DNA from: JBBKWG01 sp037968835
GTDB taxonomy: Bacteria; Pseudomonadota; Alphaproteobacteria; Rhodobacterales; Rhodobacteraceae
Assembly (NCBI GenBank): GCA_037968835.1
Contig: JBBKWG010000120.1
Location: 1 to 8,681, forward strand
Reading direction: 5' to 3'
Length of the DNA stretch: 8,681 nucleotides
Within the stretch, counting starts at the first letter, position 1. Every line of letters begins with the position of its first letter. Positions 1 to 8,448 of the stretch are shown in pieces. Both the position numbers and the translations under genes were made by a program. The notes under the pieces were generated by a model that did not search any database, was not told the origin of the DNA, and saw only the letters and a list, made by a program, of their open reading frames with translations.

Positions 1-774
1 GACTACGAATGGCGCGGGCCGGACGACGCAATTTCCGGACGCGGGCAGCGGATCTTCGCAACCGTCACCGCGCCCCCGGAATTCACCTTCGAGAACTACG
101 ACAACATCCTGTTTTCCGGCAATAATACCGACAGCATGGCCAAGGCGTTCTTCAACACTATGACCGTCACCATTCCCGCTACAATCATCCCTATCGTGAT
201 CGCTGCGTTCGCCGCCTATGCGCTGGCCTGGATGGATTTTCCCGGCCGCGCGCTGCTGATCGCGGCGGTGGTGGCCCTGCTTGTCGTGCCGCTGCAACTG
301 GCGCTGATACCGCTCTTGAAACTGCACCTCGGCATCGGGATCGGAAAGGGCTACCTCGGGACCTGGCTTGCCCATACCGGCTTTGGCCTGCCGCTCGCGA
401 TCTATCTCTTGCGCAATTACATGGTCGGATTGCCGCGCGACATCATCGAAAACGCTAAGGTCGACGGCGCGACGGACTTCCAGATCTTCACAAAGATCAT
501 CCTGCCGCTTAGCTTTCCGGCGCTCGCCAGCTTCGCGATCTTCCAGTTCCTGTGGACCTGGAACGACCTTCTGGTCGCCAAGGTCTTCCTGATCGACGCT
601 ACCGGCGAAACCACGGTCATGACGAACCAGATCGTCGAGCTTCTGGGCACCCGCGGCGGCAACTGGGAGATCCTCGCAACCGCCGCCTTCGTGTCGATCG
701 CCGTTCCACTCGTTGTTTTCTTCGCGATGCAGCGCTTCCTTGTGCGCGGCCTCCTGGCCGGCTCGGTCAAGTAA
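1..774 (+). CDS. aglG: Alpha-glucoside ABC transporter permease AglG, C-terminal part (5' end outside window)
   Basis: The frame is open from base 1 to the TAA at 772-774, giving 257 residues; AglG proteins are about 380 residues, so roughly the first third is missing. An internal ATG at 136 is not the start, because the upstream residues (FTFENYDNIL and following) are typical of the periplasmic stretch before the MalG-type permease core. Hydrophobic segments lie at about fragment residues 54-77, 84-106, 118-141, 168-196 and 225-247. The cytoplasmic EAA loop that docks on the ATPase is visible at residues 150-170 (ENAKVDGATDFQIF then KIILP). The role is one half of the inner-membrane channel for alpha-glucoside import, paired with AglF and powered by AglK. 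The gene lies 12 bases before aglA, matching the aglEFGAK order of Sinorhizobium meliloti. The permease family is certain; the agl assignment rests on context and recalled similarity. Confidence 0.9.
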   Translation, partial: DYEWRGPDDAISGRGQRIFATVTAPPEFTFENYDNILFSGNNTDSMAKAFFNTMTVTIPATIIPIVIAAFAAYALAWMDFPGRALLIAAVVALLVVPLQLALIPLLKLHLGIGIGKGYLGTWLAHTGFGLPLAIYLLRNYMVGLPRDIIENAKVDGATDFQIFTKIILPLSFPALASFAIFQFLWTWNDLLVAKVFLIDATGETTVMTNQIVELLGTRGGNWEILATAAFVSIAVPLVVFFAMQRFLVRGLLAGSVK

Positions 775-786
775 GGACGACCCAAA

Positions 787-2442
<1,656 letters not shown>

Positions 2443-2461
2443 TGAAAAGAGCGAGGAAGAC

Positions 2462-3589
2462 ATGGCCGATCTGATCCTGAAGGACATCGCGAAGTCTTAC
2501 GGAAGCGTTGACGTGTTGAAGGACATCAATCTCGACATCAAGACCGGCGAGTTGATCGTGTTTGTCGGTCCATCGGGCTGCGGCAAGTCGACGTTGCTGC
2601 GCATGATCGCCGGTCTCGAAAAGATCACCGGCGGCGAGTTGCAGATCGACGGCATGGTCGTGAACGACGTCCCACCCAGTCAGCGTGGCATCGCGATGGT
2701 GTTCCAGTCCTATGCGCTTTACCCGCACATGACGGTAAGGGACAACATGTCATTCGCGCTGAAGATCGCCAAGATGTCGAATGACGAGATCGAAGCGCGC
2801 GTCGACAAGGCGGCGCGGATTCTCCAGCTTCACAACCTGCTCGACCGCCTTCCCAAAGCGTTGTCGGGCGGTCAGCGGCAGCGGGTGGCGATCGGTCGCT
2901 CGATCGTTCGCGATCCCAAGGTCTATCTTTTCGACGAGCCGCTCTCGAACCTCGATGCGGCCTTGCGCGTGGCAACCCGGATCGAGATCGCCCAACTCAA
3001 GGAATCGATGCCCGAGTCGACGATGATCTACGTCACCCACGATCAGGTCGAAGCGATGACGCTGGCCTCGCGCATCGTCGTTCTTGCCGGCGGCGGTATC
3101 GCGCAGGTTGGCGCGCCTCTCGACCTTTACGAACGTCCCGAGAACGAATTCGTCGCGCAATTCATCGGCTCGCCCGCTATGAACCTGCTTCCCGGCAAGA
3201 TCACCGGCACCGGCGACCAGACAAGGATCGACGTCGAAGGTGGTGGAACTGCGGTCTCCAATTATCCCTCCCGACCCGAAGATATGGGCAAGGCGGTCAA
3301 TATCGGCGTGCGTCCCGAGGATTTCGTCGCCGCTGACCCGGAGGCCGGCTACATCTATCGCGGCAACGTCAATATCACCGAGGCGCTTGGCGAAGTGACC
3401 TTGCTGTATTTCGTCCCCGAAGAAGGCCGCGATCCGATCATCGGCAAGCTGGCAGGCATCCACAAGAACCTGCGCGGCAACGAAGTCTATCTTGGCGCGG
3501 TTCCCGGCAAGGTTCATGTCTTTCTCGACAGTCAGTCGCTCCATTATCGCGACCAGCCGACAAAGAGTATTTTGACCAAGGCGCACTGA
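2462..3589 (+). CDS. aglK: Alpha-glucoside ABC transporter ATP-binding protein AglK
   Basis: This 375-residue ATPase of the MalK/UgpC class would energise AglF-AglG on the cytoplasmic face. Its nucleotide-binding domain is complete: Walker A GPSGCGKST at 36-44, Q-loop Gln82 (MVFQSYALYPHMTV), signature LSGGQ at 134-138, Walker B YLFDEP with Asp158-Glu159, D-loop SNLD at 162-165, and switch His193 (THDQVEAMTL). A regulatory TOBE/OB region fills residues 235-375, giving the usual MalK-like length. The tract after the D-loop (ALRVATRIEIAQLKESMPES) is characteristic of AglK-like rather than generic MalK proteins, from memory. The start follows GAGGAA (2452-2457), 19 bases after aglA, so it belongs to the same operon. 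MalK-type C-terminal domains can bind regulators, but nothing here shows that. Other sugar-importer ATPases (ThuK, SmoK) are close relatives, so substrate assignment rests on the neighbours. Confidence 0.93.
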   Translation: MADLILKDIAKSYGSVDVLKDINLDIKTGELIVFVGPSGCGKSTLLRMIAGLEKITGGELQIDGMVVNDVPPSQRGIAMVFQSYALYPHMTVRDNMSFALKIAKMSNDEIEARVDKAARILQLHNLLDRLPKALSGGQRQRVAIGRSIVRDPKVYLFDEPLSNLDAALRVATRIEIAQLKESMPESTMIYVTHDQVEAMTLASRIVVLAGGGIAQVGAPLDLYERPENEFVAQFIGSPAMNLLPGKITGTGDQTRIDVEGGGTAVSNYPSRPEDMGKAVNIGVRPEDFVAADPEAGYIYRGNVNITEALGEVTLLYFVPEEGRDPIIGKLAGIHKNLRGNEVYLGAVPGKVHVFLDSQSLHYRDQPTKSILTKAH

Positions 3590-3591
3590 AG

Positions 3592-3617
3592 ACGCGGAAC
3601 CAACGCTCTCACCGCGT
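3592..3617 (+). other. Small inverted repeat between aglK and the aldolase gene
   Basis: ACGCGG at 3592-3597 is the exact reverse complement of CCGCGT at 3612-3617, with a 14-base loop. It begins two bases after the aglK stop and ends before the aldolase Shine-Dalgarno. No T-run follows, so it is not a canonical terminator. It might stabilise the 3' end of the agl message or be chance in GC-rich DNA. Confidence 0.25.
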
Positions 3618-3633
3618 ATCCCACGGAGAACAC

Positions 3634-4413
3634 ATGCCCGCACCAATCAACAAGCTCAAAGCCGCGCTTGCCGACGGCCAGCGCCAGATGGGTCTCTGGA
3701 TTTCGATGGCGCACCCGACGTCGGCGGAAATCGCGTCGCGCTCAGGCTTTGATTGGTGCCTCATAGACGGCGAGCACGCCCCCAACGACATTCCCCTCAT
3801 CCTCGCGCAGGTCCGCGCCATGGGCAACGGCGCGGCAACCCCGGTCGTGCGCGTCCCTGTCGGCGATGAACGCCTGATCAAGCAGGTGCTGGACCTTGGC
3901 GTCCAGTCGCTGCTTGTGCCGATGATCGACACGCCCGAGGCAGCCGCGCGCATGGTCCGCGCCGTTCGATATCCGCCACACGGCATCCGCGGCGTCGGTG
4001 CCGCTATGGCGCGGGCAGGCGATTTCGGTGGATACGAGAACTATGTCGGAACGGCGAACGATCAGATTTGTCTTTTCGTGCAGGCCGAAAGCCGCAAAGC
4101 CCTGGAGAATATCGACGCGATCGCGGCCACGGACGGCATCGACGGCGTGTTCATCGGCCCGGCTGATCTGTCGGCTGACATGGGATATCCGGGCAATCTG
4201 AACGCGCCCGAGGTTTTCGCTGCGATCTCGGATGCGTTCGAGCGGATAGCGGCCGCGGGCAAAGCAATCGGGATCCTAGCCTTCGACGAGGCCAGCGTCA
4301 CGGCTTACGTCGATCTCGGGGCCCGGTTCGTCGGCGTCGGCGGCGACGTGTCCATTCTTGCCCGCGGCATTCGCGACGCGGCGCGGCTGGCAGCGTCCCT
4401 CAAGGCCCGCTGA
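3634..4413 (+). CDS. HpaI/HpcH-family class II aldolase (4-hydroxy-2-oxoheptanedioate aldolase-like)
   Basis: This 259-residue protein has the length and motifs of metal-dependent pyruvate aldolases of the HpaI family, which reversibly split 4-hydroxy-2-keto acids into pyruvate and an aldehyde. Visible motifs are GLWISMAHP (20-28), FDWCLIDGEHAPND with the base His48, VVRV with pyruvate-binding Arg73, Glu152 in FVQAES and Asp178 in FIGPADLS; the last two are the metal ligands. These fall exactly three residues later than His45, Arg70, Glu149 and Asp175 of E. coli HpaI. The ATG at 3634 follows CGGAGAA (3624-3630). It lies 44 bases behind aglK on the same strand, so read-through from the agl operon is plausible. 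No other homoprotocatechuate genes are in view, so the true substrate is uncertain. Relatives GarL and RhmA act on 2-keto-3-deoxy sugar acids, which would fit a carbohydrate operon better, but this is inference. Confidence 0.9.
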   Translation: MPAPINKLKAALADGQRQMGLWISMAHPTSAEIASRSGFDWCLIDGEHAPNDIPLILAQVRAMGNGAATPVVRVPVGDERLIKQVLDLGVQSLLVPMIDTPEAAARMVRAVRYPPHGIRGVGAAMARAGDFGGYENYVGTANDQICLFVQAESRKALENIDAIAATDGIDGVFIGPADLSADMGYPGNLNAPEVFAAISDAFERIAAAGKAIGILAFDEASVTAYVDLGARFVGVGGDVSILARGIRDAARLAASLKAR

Positions 4414-4417
4414 CCAC

Positions 4418-4457
4418 GCGGCAGACTTTCCGGCGATTTGGGGTTTCGGAAGGCCGC
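4418..4457 (+). other. Imperfect hairpin in the aldolase-guaB gap
   Basis: GCGGC (4418-4422) pairs with GCCGC (4453-4457), and TTCCG (4428-4432) pairs with CGGAA (4447-4451). An internal loop of AGACT against G separates the two 5-bp stems, and the apical loop is 14 bases. No T-run follows. It starts five bases after the aldolase stop and ends 50 bases before guaB, so it could be an operon-end structure or part of the guaB leader. Nothing else is recognisable in the 94-base gap. Confidence 0.35.
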
Positions 4458-4507
4458 ATCCCATGAAATAGGGAAGCGTCAAACGAACCCTCCCGAGGAG
4501 AGACCCC

Positions 4508-5956
4508 ATGGAGATTCGCGAGGCACTTACCTTCGACGATGTTTTGCTTGTTCCCGGCGCGTCCAGCGTGCTGCCATCCACCGCCGATACGCGCACATGG
4601 GTGACCCGCAACATCGCGATGAACATCCCTCTGCTGAGTTCGGCAATGGACACCGTGACTGAAGCGCGCATGGCGATTGCGATGGCGCAGGCCGGGGGCA
4701 TTGGCGTCATTCACCGCAATCTCGATATCGAAGCGCAGGCGCGCGAGGTGCGCCGCGTGAAGCGGTTTGAAAGCGGGATCGTCTACAATCCGATCACGCT
4801 CACTGCCAACCAAACGCTTGCCGACGCAAAGGCGCTCCAGGATCGCTACAACGTCACCGGCTTCCCGGTTGTCGACGCTAACGGGCGCGTGCTCGGGATC
4901 GTCACCAACCGCGACATGCGCTTTGCCGACGACGACAGGACCCCGGTCCATACGATGATGACGTCCAACAATCTGGCAGTGCTGACCGAACCAGCCGATC
5001 TCGACGAAGCGCGCAGCCTGATGCGGGCGCGCCGGATCGAGAAGCTGCTGGTCACCGACGGAAAAGGCAAGCTCACCGGGCTTCTGACGCTGAAGGACAG
5101 CGAACAGGCGGTGTTGAACCCCCACGCCTGCAAGGACGGGCTTGGCCGGTTGCGCGTGGCTGCCGCGACAACTGTCGGCGATGCGGGCTTTGAGCGGACG
5201 CAGGCGCTGGTTGATGCCGGCGTGGACATCATCGTCATCGACACCGCACATGGCCACTCCGAGGGTGTGGCGCGGGCGGTGGAACGGGCGAAAACGCTGT
5301 CCAACGAAGTCGAGATCATTGCCGGCAATGTCGCGACCGCCGAGGCGACCCGCGCCTTGATCGACGCAGGCGCCGATGCCGTGAAGGTCGGGATCGGGCC
5401 AGGGTCGATCTGCACCACACGCATGGTCGCCGGCGTCGGCGTGCCCCAGTTGACGGCAATCATGGACAGCATCGAAGGCGCAGGCGACATCCCGGTTATC
5501 GCCGACGGTGGCATCAAGTTTTCCGGCGATTTCGCCAAGGCAATTGCCGCCGGTGCATCCTGTGCGATGGTCGGCTCGATGATCGCTGGCACCGACGAAA
5601 GTCCGGGCGAGGTGATCTTGTACCAGGGGCGTAGTTTCAAGAGCTATCGTGGCATGGGCTCGCTCGGCGCAATGGCCCGCGGCTCTGCCGACCGCTATTT
5701 TCAGAAAGACGCCGCCAGCGACAAGCTTGTGCCCGAGGGGATCGAAGGACAGGTGCCGTACAAGGGCTCTGCTTCCGCCGTGATTCACCAATTGATCGGT
5801 GGTTTGCGCGCGGCGATGGGGTATACTGGCTGCGAGACAGTCGAGTCGATGCGAAAAAACTGTCGTTTCGTGCGGATCACCGGCGCCGGGCTCAGAGAAA
5901 GCCACGTTCACGATGTCCAGATCACGCGCGAAAGCCCTAACTATCGGATCGGATAG
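4508..5956 (+). CDS. guaB: Inosine-5'-monophosphate dehydrogenase
   Basis: This cytoplasmic enzyme oxidises IMP to XMP with NAD+, the committed step of GMP synthesis. At 482 residues it has the normal bacterial length. The start (LTFDDVLLVP, then SSAMDTVTE and GGIGVIHRN) is the first part of the TIM barrel. A tandem CBS (Bateman) module spans about residues 95-205, where purine nucleotides act allosterically in this family. The barrel resumes with the NAD-site Asp245 (DTAHGHS), the catalytic loop GIGPGSICTT with nucleophile Cys302, IMP-phosphate site ADGGI (Asp333 onwards), YRGMGSLGAM, and the flap with the Arg396-Tyr397 pair. The ATG at 4508 is preceded by GAGGAG (4495-4500), a strong Shine-Dalgarno at 7-base spacing. 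The 94-base gap upstream suggests its own promoter, though no convincing -35/-10 pair stands out. All key residues are present. Confidence 0.98.
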   Translation: MEIREALTFDDVLLVPGASSVLPSTADTRTWVTRNIAMNIPLLSSAMDTVTEARMAIAMAQAGGIGVIHRNLDIEAQAREVRRVKRFESGIVYNPITLTANQTLADAKALQDRYNVTGFPVVDANGRVLGIVTNRDMRFADDDRTPVHTMMTSNNLAVLTEPADLDEARSLMRARRIEKLLVTDGKGKLTGLLTLKDSEQAVLNPHACKDGLGRLRVAAATTVGDAGFERTQALVDAGVDIIVIDTAHGHSEGVARAVERAKTLSNEVEIIAGNVATAEATRALIDAGADAVKVGIGPGSICTTRMVAGVGVPQLTAIMDSIEGAGDIPVIADGGIKFSGDFAKAIAAGASCAMVGSMIAGTDESPGEVILYQGRSFKSYRGMGSLGAMARGSADRYFQKDAASDKLVPEGIEGQVPYKGSASAVIHQLIGGLRAAMGYTGCETVESMRKNCRFVRITGAGLRESHVHDVQITRESPNYRIG

Positions 5957-6034
5957 TTTGGGTCTCTGAGGCACCGTCGGGCGTTCGTCTTCCTTGAAGG
6001 CGAGTAACCTGTGTCGGTTTTCCAGAGGTCGAAC

Positions 6035-7135
6035 ATGGCTAATCGCGCGATAGAATCGTCGGATTCTGATGACGAAGTGATCAATCTGAGCAACGATGTC
6101 AGATGGCAGGCGCGGCTGGCCGACGCACGCGCGAAACGCGCAATCGTTCTTGAAAACAAGGCGAAAGCAAAGGGGCCGAGACCGCCTCGACAAATGCCGT
6201 GGGAAGACGAGGATCAGAATGGTATTGCCAGCCAGCCGGAACGCTTTGTCGAGCCGGAAGCGGCTGAACCGCTTTTCGAGCCACACGAGGATCCCTTTAA
6301 CCTTGGGATTTCCGTTCGCCGTTCAAGCCGGAATGGCCCTCAAATCGAAGACAACGCGCCAAAGTCGATCAACCCGGACAAGATTTCTCATCTGACGCAC
6401 TACCAGCCAATCGAGCCTCTCGATTTCAAGGCAAACACCGTCTTCGATGAACCGACTTTCGTAAGATCATCCGGGCATCGTGACCGAGCGGCAGTTTCGC
6501 TTCTGCTCGATCCGATCCCGAAGGGTGAGAGAGGCGACCATGGCAAGGTGCATCCCCGCAAGCCGTGGCTTTTCGCTGACGAAGTGGAGCAACACGCACC
6601 AGACCCCGCCCAATCAACCCAGCGTCAACCGAAGCGCACAGGGGAAATGCCGGTCGGGCTGGCATGGGTCCTGGTGGTGATGGTCGCGCTGCCTTTCACC
6701 GAAATGCTGCCGCCGCGCGAACTTGGTCCCGCAAGCCCAACCACCCCGGCATTCGGCGTCCAGGCCGCCCTTGGCATGCCCACGCCGATGTTTGAAATCC
6801 CTGTCACCACATCCTCGCGCGAGTGGTTGCCGCGACGGGCCATCGCTCCCGAACCACCGCTGCACATTGCACTTCCCGCCACAGCCTCGATGCAACGCGA
6901 GGCAGGGCCTGCGGTATTCGAGCCGGAAAATGACGACTCATTCGAAACGATTGCCGTTGGCCGTTCCGGCGTCGCAAGCGAGCAAGTCACCCAGCGGACA
7001 TCTTGGTCAATCCCAAGCGCAGTCGATCTCATCCTCGACCCGACGCGCCGCCTGAGTGCGTCATTACGCGAAGGTCGCAAAGTCTCTCCGGCAAGCCGAC
7101 CAGCCCGATTTGGACTGATACAGATTCGACAGTGA
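6035..7135 (+). CDS. Hypothetical single-pass membrane protein, unknown function
   Basis: I do not recognise this 366-residue protein. The N-terminal half is hydrophilic and charged: an acidic start (SSDSDDEV), a Lys/Arg/Ala helix-prone stretch (ARLADARAKRAIVLENKAKA, about 29-48), then PWEDED and a run rich in Glu and Pro. One hydrophobic segment, VGLAWVLVVMVALPF at 207-221, follows KR, which predicts the N-terminus inside and about 140 C-terminal residues in the periplasm, rich in Pro, Ser and Thr. The octapeptides AVSLLLDP (153-160) and AVDLILDP (329-336) resemble each other. The ATG at 6035 follows AGAGG with 6-base spacing. An in-frame GTG at 6011 behind GAAGG would add eight residues. 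Third-position GC looks lower and more mixed than in guaB or aglK, as expected of a fast-evolving lineage gene. It sits between guaB and the methyltransferase gene, 78 bases from the former and 52 from the latter. The frame is open for over 1.1 kb, so a real gene is likely. Confidence 0.75.
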   Translation: MANRAIESSDSDDEVINLSNDVRWQARLADARAKRAIVLENKAKAKGPRPPRQMPWEDEDQNGIASQPERFVEPEAAEPLFEPHEDPFNLGISVRRSSRNGPQIEDNAPKSINPDKISHLTHYQPIEPLDFKANTVFDEPTFVRSSGHRDRAAVSLLLDPIPKGERGDHGKVHPRKPWLFADEVEQHAPDPAQSTQRQPKRTGEMPVGLAWVLVVMVALPFTEMLPPRELGPASPTTPAFGVQAALGMPTPMFEIPVTTSSREWLPRRAIAPEPPLHIALPATASMQREAGPAVFEPENDDSFETIAVGRSGVASEQVTQRTSWSIPSAVDLILDPTRRLSASLREGRKVSPASRPARFGLIQIRQ

Positions 7136-7172
7136 TTGAAATCGGGGATAGTGATTTCCGGTTCGCATCACC

Positions 7173-7178
7173 AAGGAG
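7173..7178 (+). promoter_or_regulatory. Shine-Dalgarno that fixes the TTG start of rsmB
   Basis: AAGGAG at 7173-7178 matches the anti-Shine-Dalgarno closely and stands nine bases before the TTG at 7188. No ATG or GTG near the expected N-terminus is as well placed. The encoded MTPAARV start matches the usual N-terminus of alphaproteobacterial relatives as I recall it. Confidence 0.75.
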
Positions 7179-7187
7179 ACCCACCAG

Positions 7188-8354
7188 TTGACTCCCGCTG
7201 CAAGGGTTTCTGCGGCAGTCGATTGCCTTGAGGCAATCCTGACTGGCGAGCCCGCTGAAAAAGTCCTGACGAACTGGGCCCGGCGCCGTCGCTTTGCGGG
7301 ATCGGGCGACCGAAGGGCCGTGCGCGATCTGGTGTTCGATGCGATCAGGCACCAGAGATCCTACGCGTGGCTGGGCGGTGTTGCCGACGCAAGGTCGATC
7401 ATGATTGGCGCGCTAAGGGCCGCCAAGACCAACCCGGTCGAGATTTTTTCAGGCGAGGGTTACGCCGCACCTCCCTTGAGCGAAGCTGAACTAAATGCAG
7501 GTGCGTCGCTCGCCGATGCGCCCGATCCGGTGCGACTGGATGTTCCGGACTGGCTCTGGCCGGACCTCACGGAAAGCCTGTCCGGCGCGGTAGAGGAAAC
7601 GCTTGCCGCATTGAAAGAACGTGCACCGGTTTTCGTCCGGGTGAATACGCTTAAATCCGATATGGCCAGCGCAATAGCCGCCTTGGAAAGCGAAGGGATC
7701 GAGTGTCGCACGCACCATTTAAGTCCGACGGCGCTTGAAATCACCGCAAAGTCGCAACGCATCGCCGACAGTGAGGCCTATCGCGACGGTTGGATCGAAC
7801 TGCAGGATGTCGCCTCGCAGGCAATCGTTGACCACATTTCGCCCAATCTGAAAGGGGCAAGTGTTCTCGATTATTGCGCAGGCGGCGGCGGAAAATCCCT
7901 GGCAATGGCCGCCTACGGACCCGATCGGATTGTCGCCCACGACATCGACGCCAAACGAATGGCCGACCTGCCGGATCGCGCCGCCCGCGCAGGCTGCACC
8001 ATCGACATCGTGGCCAGTCCCGCCGGAACATTCGATGTCGTTTTCTGCGACTGTCCCTGCTCTGGCAGCGGTGCATGGCGCAGGCAACCCGAAGCCAAAT
8101 GGACCCTCACATCGACGCGTCTGAGCGAACTAAACGCGATCCAGGACCAAATCCTCACCGACGGTGCGGCACACGTGGGACCGGGTGGCATCCTGGTTTA
8201 CGCAACCTGCTCGATGCTTCGATGCGAAAACGATGCGCGGATCGACGAGTTCATTCGCAGAAATCCGGACTGGCGGGTGCAGTCGGCGCGCACATTGTCA
8301 CCACTCGAGGGCGGCGACGGATTTTTCGTCGCGGTCCTGGAACGCGCGATTTAA
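7188..8354 (+). CDS. rsmB: RsmB/NOP-family rRNA (cytosine-5) methyltransferase
   Basis: This 388-residue SAM-dependent enzyme probably makes m5C in 16S rRNA (position 967 for E. coli RsmB). Residues 1 to about 75 look like the NusB-like RNA-binding helical part (ARVSAAVDCLEAIL, RDLVFDAIRHQRSYAWLGG). The catalytic domain has RVNTLK near 149, SAM motif I VLDYCAGGGGKS from Val226, motif IV DCPCSGSG with Cys291, and motif VI YATCSM with Cys341. In this family the motif VI cysteine attacks the base and the motif IV cysteine helps release the product; both are present. Cys289 replaces the Val or Ala usual between Asp and Pro of motif IV. At 388 residues it is shorter than E. coli RsmB (429), as is normal for alphaproteobacterial forms. 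The start is TTG with a strong Shine-Dalgarno. The family is certain; the exact target base could differ, so the symbol is tentative. Confidence 0.88.
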   Translation: MTPAARVSAAVDCLEAILTGEPAEKVLTNWARRRRFAGSGDRRAVRDLVFDAIRHQRSYAWLGGVADARSIMIGALRAAKTNPVEIFSGEGYAAPPLSEAELNAGASLADAPDPVRLDVPDWLWPDLTESLSGAVEETLAALKERAPVFVRVNTLKSDMASAIAALESEGIECRTHHLSPTALEITAKSQRIADSEAYRDGWIELQDVASQAIVDHISPNLKGASVLDYCAGGGGKSLAMAAYGPDRIVAHDIDAKRMADLPDRAARAGCTIDIVASPAGTFDVVFCDCPCSGSGAWRRQPEAKWTLTSTRLSELNAIQDQILTDGAAHVGPGGILVYATCSMLRCENDARIDEFIRRNPDWRVQSARTLSPLEGGDGFFVAVLERAI

Positions 8355-8359
8355 CTCAA

Positions 8360-8409
8360 CTAATTCGTTAACGCTTCCACGACGTTTAGATCTCGTTAAC
8401 GAAGATTAG
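8360..8409. repeat. 14-bp interrupted inverted repeat built from two CGTTAACG palindromes
   Basis: CTAAT+TCGTTAACG at 8360-8373 is mirrored by CGTTAACGA+ATTAG at 8394-8409, with a 2-base bulge (AG, 8403-8404) in the right arm and a 20-base centre. The core CGTTAACG is itself a perfect palindrome and occurs at 8366-8373 and 8394-8401, 28 bases apart. It begins six bases after the rsmB stop. A T-run exists (8431-8435) but lies about 20 bases beyond the right arm, so it is not a standard intrinsic terminator. A protein-binding operator for the downstream gene, or an RNA hairpin ending rsmB, are both possible. Confidence 0.6.
8385..8400 (+). promoter_or_regulatory. Candidate CtrA-type binding box
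   Basis: TTTA-GATCTCG-TTAAC matches the alphaproteobacterial CtrA consensus TTAA-N7-TTAAC at eight of nine defined positions, with the correct 7-base spacer. It sits 48 bases before the GTG of the next gene and overlaps the right arm of the inverted repeat. A second, poorer fit (CAAC-N7-TTAAC) lies at 8357-8372. Short AT-rich motifs arise by chance, so this is a candidate only. Confidence 0.35.
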
Positions 8410-8448
8410 CCACACTGAACTTCGGGAATATTTTTCTTGGGGGGTAGC

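Noticed and set aside
3592..3617. Hairpin after aglK as an intrinsic terminator of the agl operon
   Set aside because: The stem is only 6 bp with a 14-base loop and no T-run follows, so termination cannot be claimed; kept only as a low-confidence inverted repeat.
2750..3646. 298-residue reverse-strand ORF opposite aglK
   Set aside because: It is a shadow of the ABC ATPase reading frame; no motif or independent context supports it.
4438..4470. TTGGGG as a -35 element for a guaB promoter
   Set aside because: No acceptable -10 hexamer lies 16-18 bases downstream; the nearest AT-rich patch (ATGAAATA) fits poorly.
6011..6034. GTG at 6011 as the start of the unknown protein
   Set aside because: It is possible, with GAAGG upstream, but the ATG at 6035 has a better-spaced AGAGG and a more usual start codon, so it is kept only as an alternative.
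4400..6286. 628-residue reverse-strand ORF opposite guaB
   Set aside because: It lies wholly antisense to an unmistakable guaB with all catalytic motifs. Its composition (rich in His, Arg, Asp, Gly) is that of a shadow frame in high-GC DNA, and it shows no recognisable motif.
7138..7158. GAAATC/GATTTC inverted repeat before rsmB
   Set aside because: It is a 6-bp AT-rich stem with a 9-base loop and no T-run. Too weak to separate from chance.
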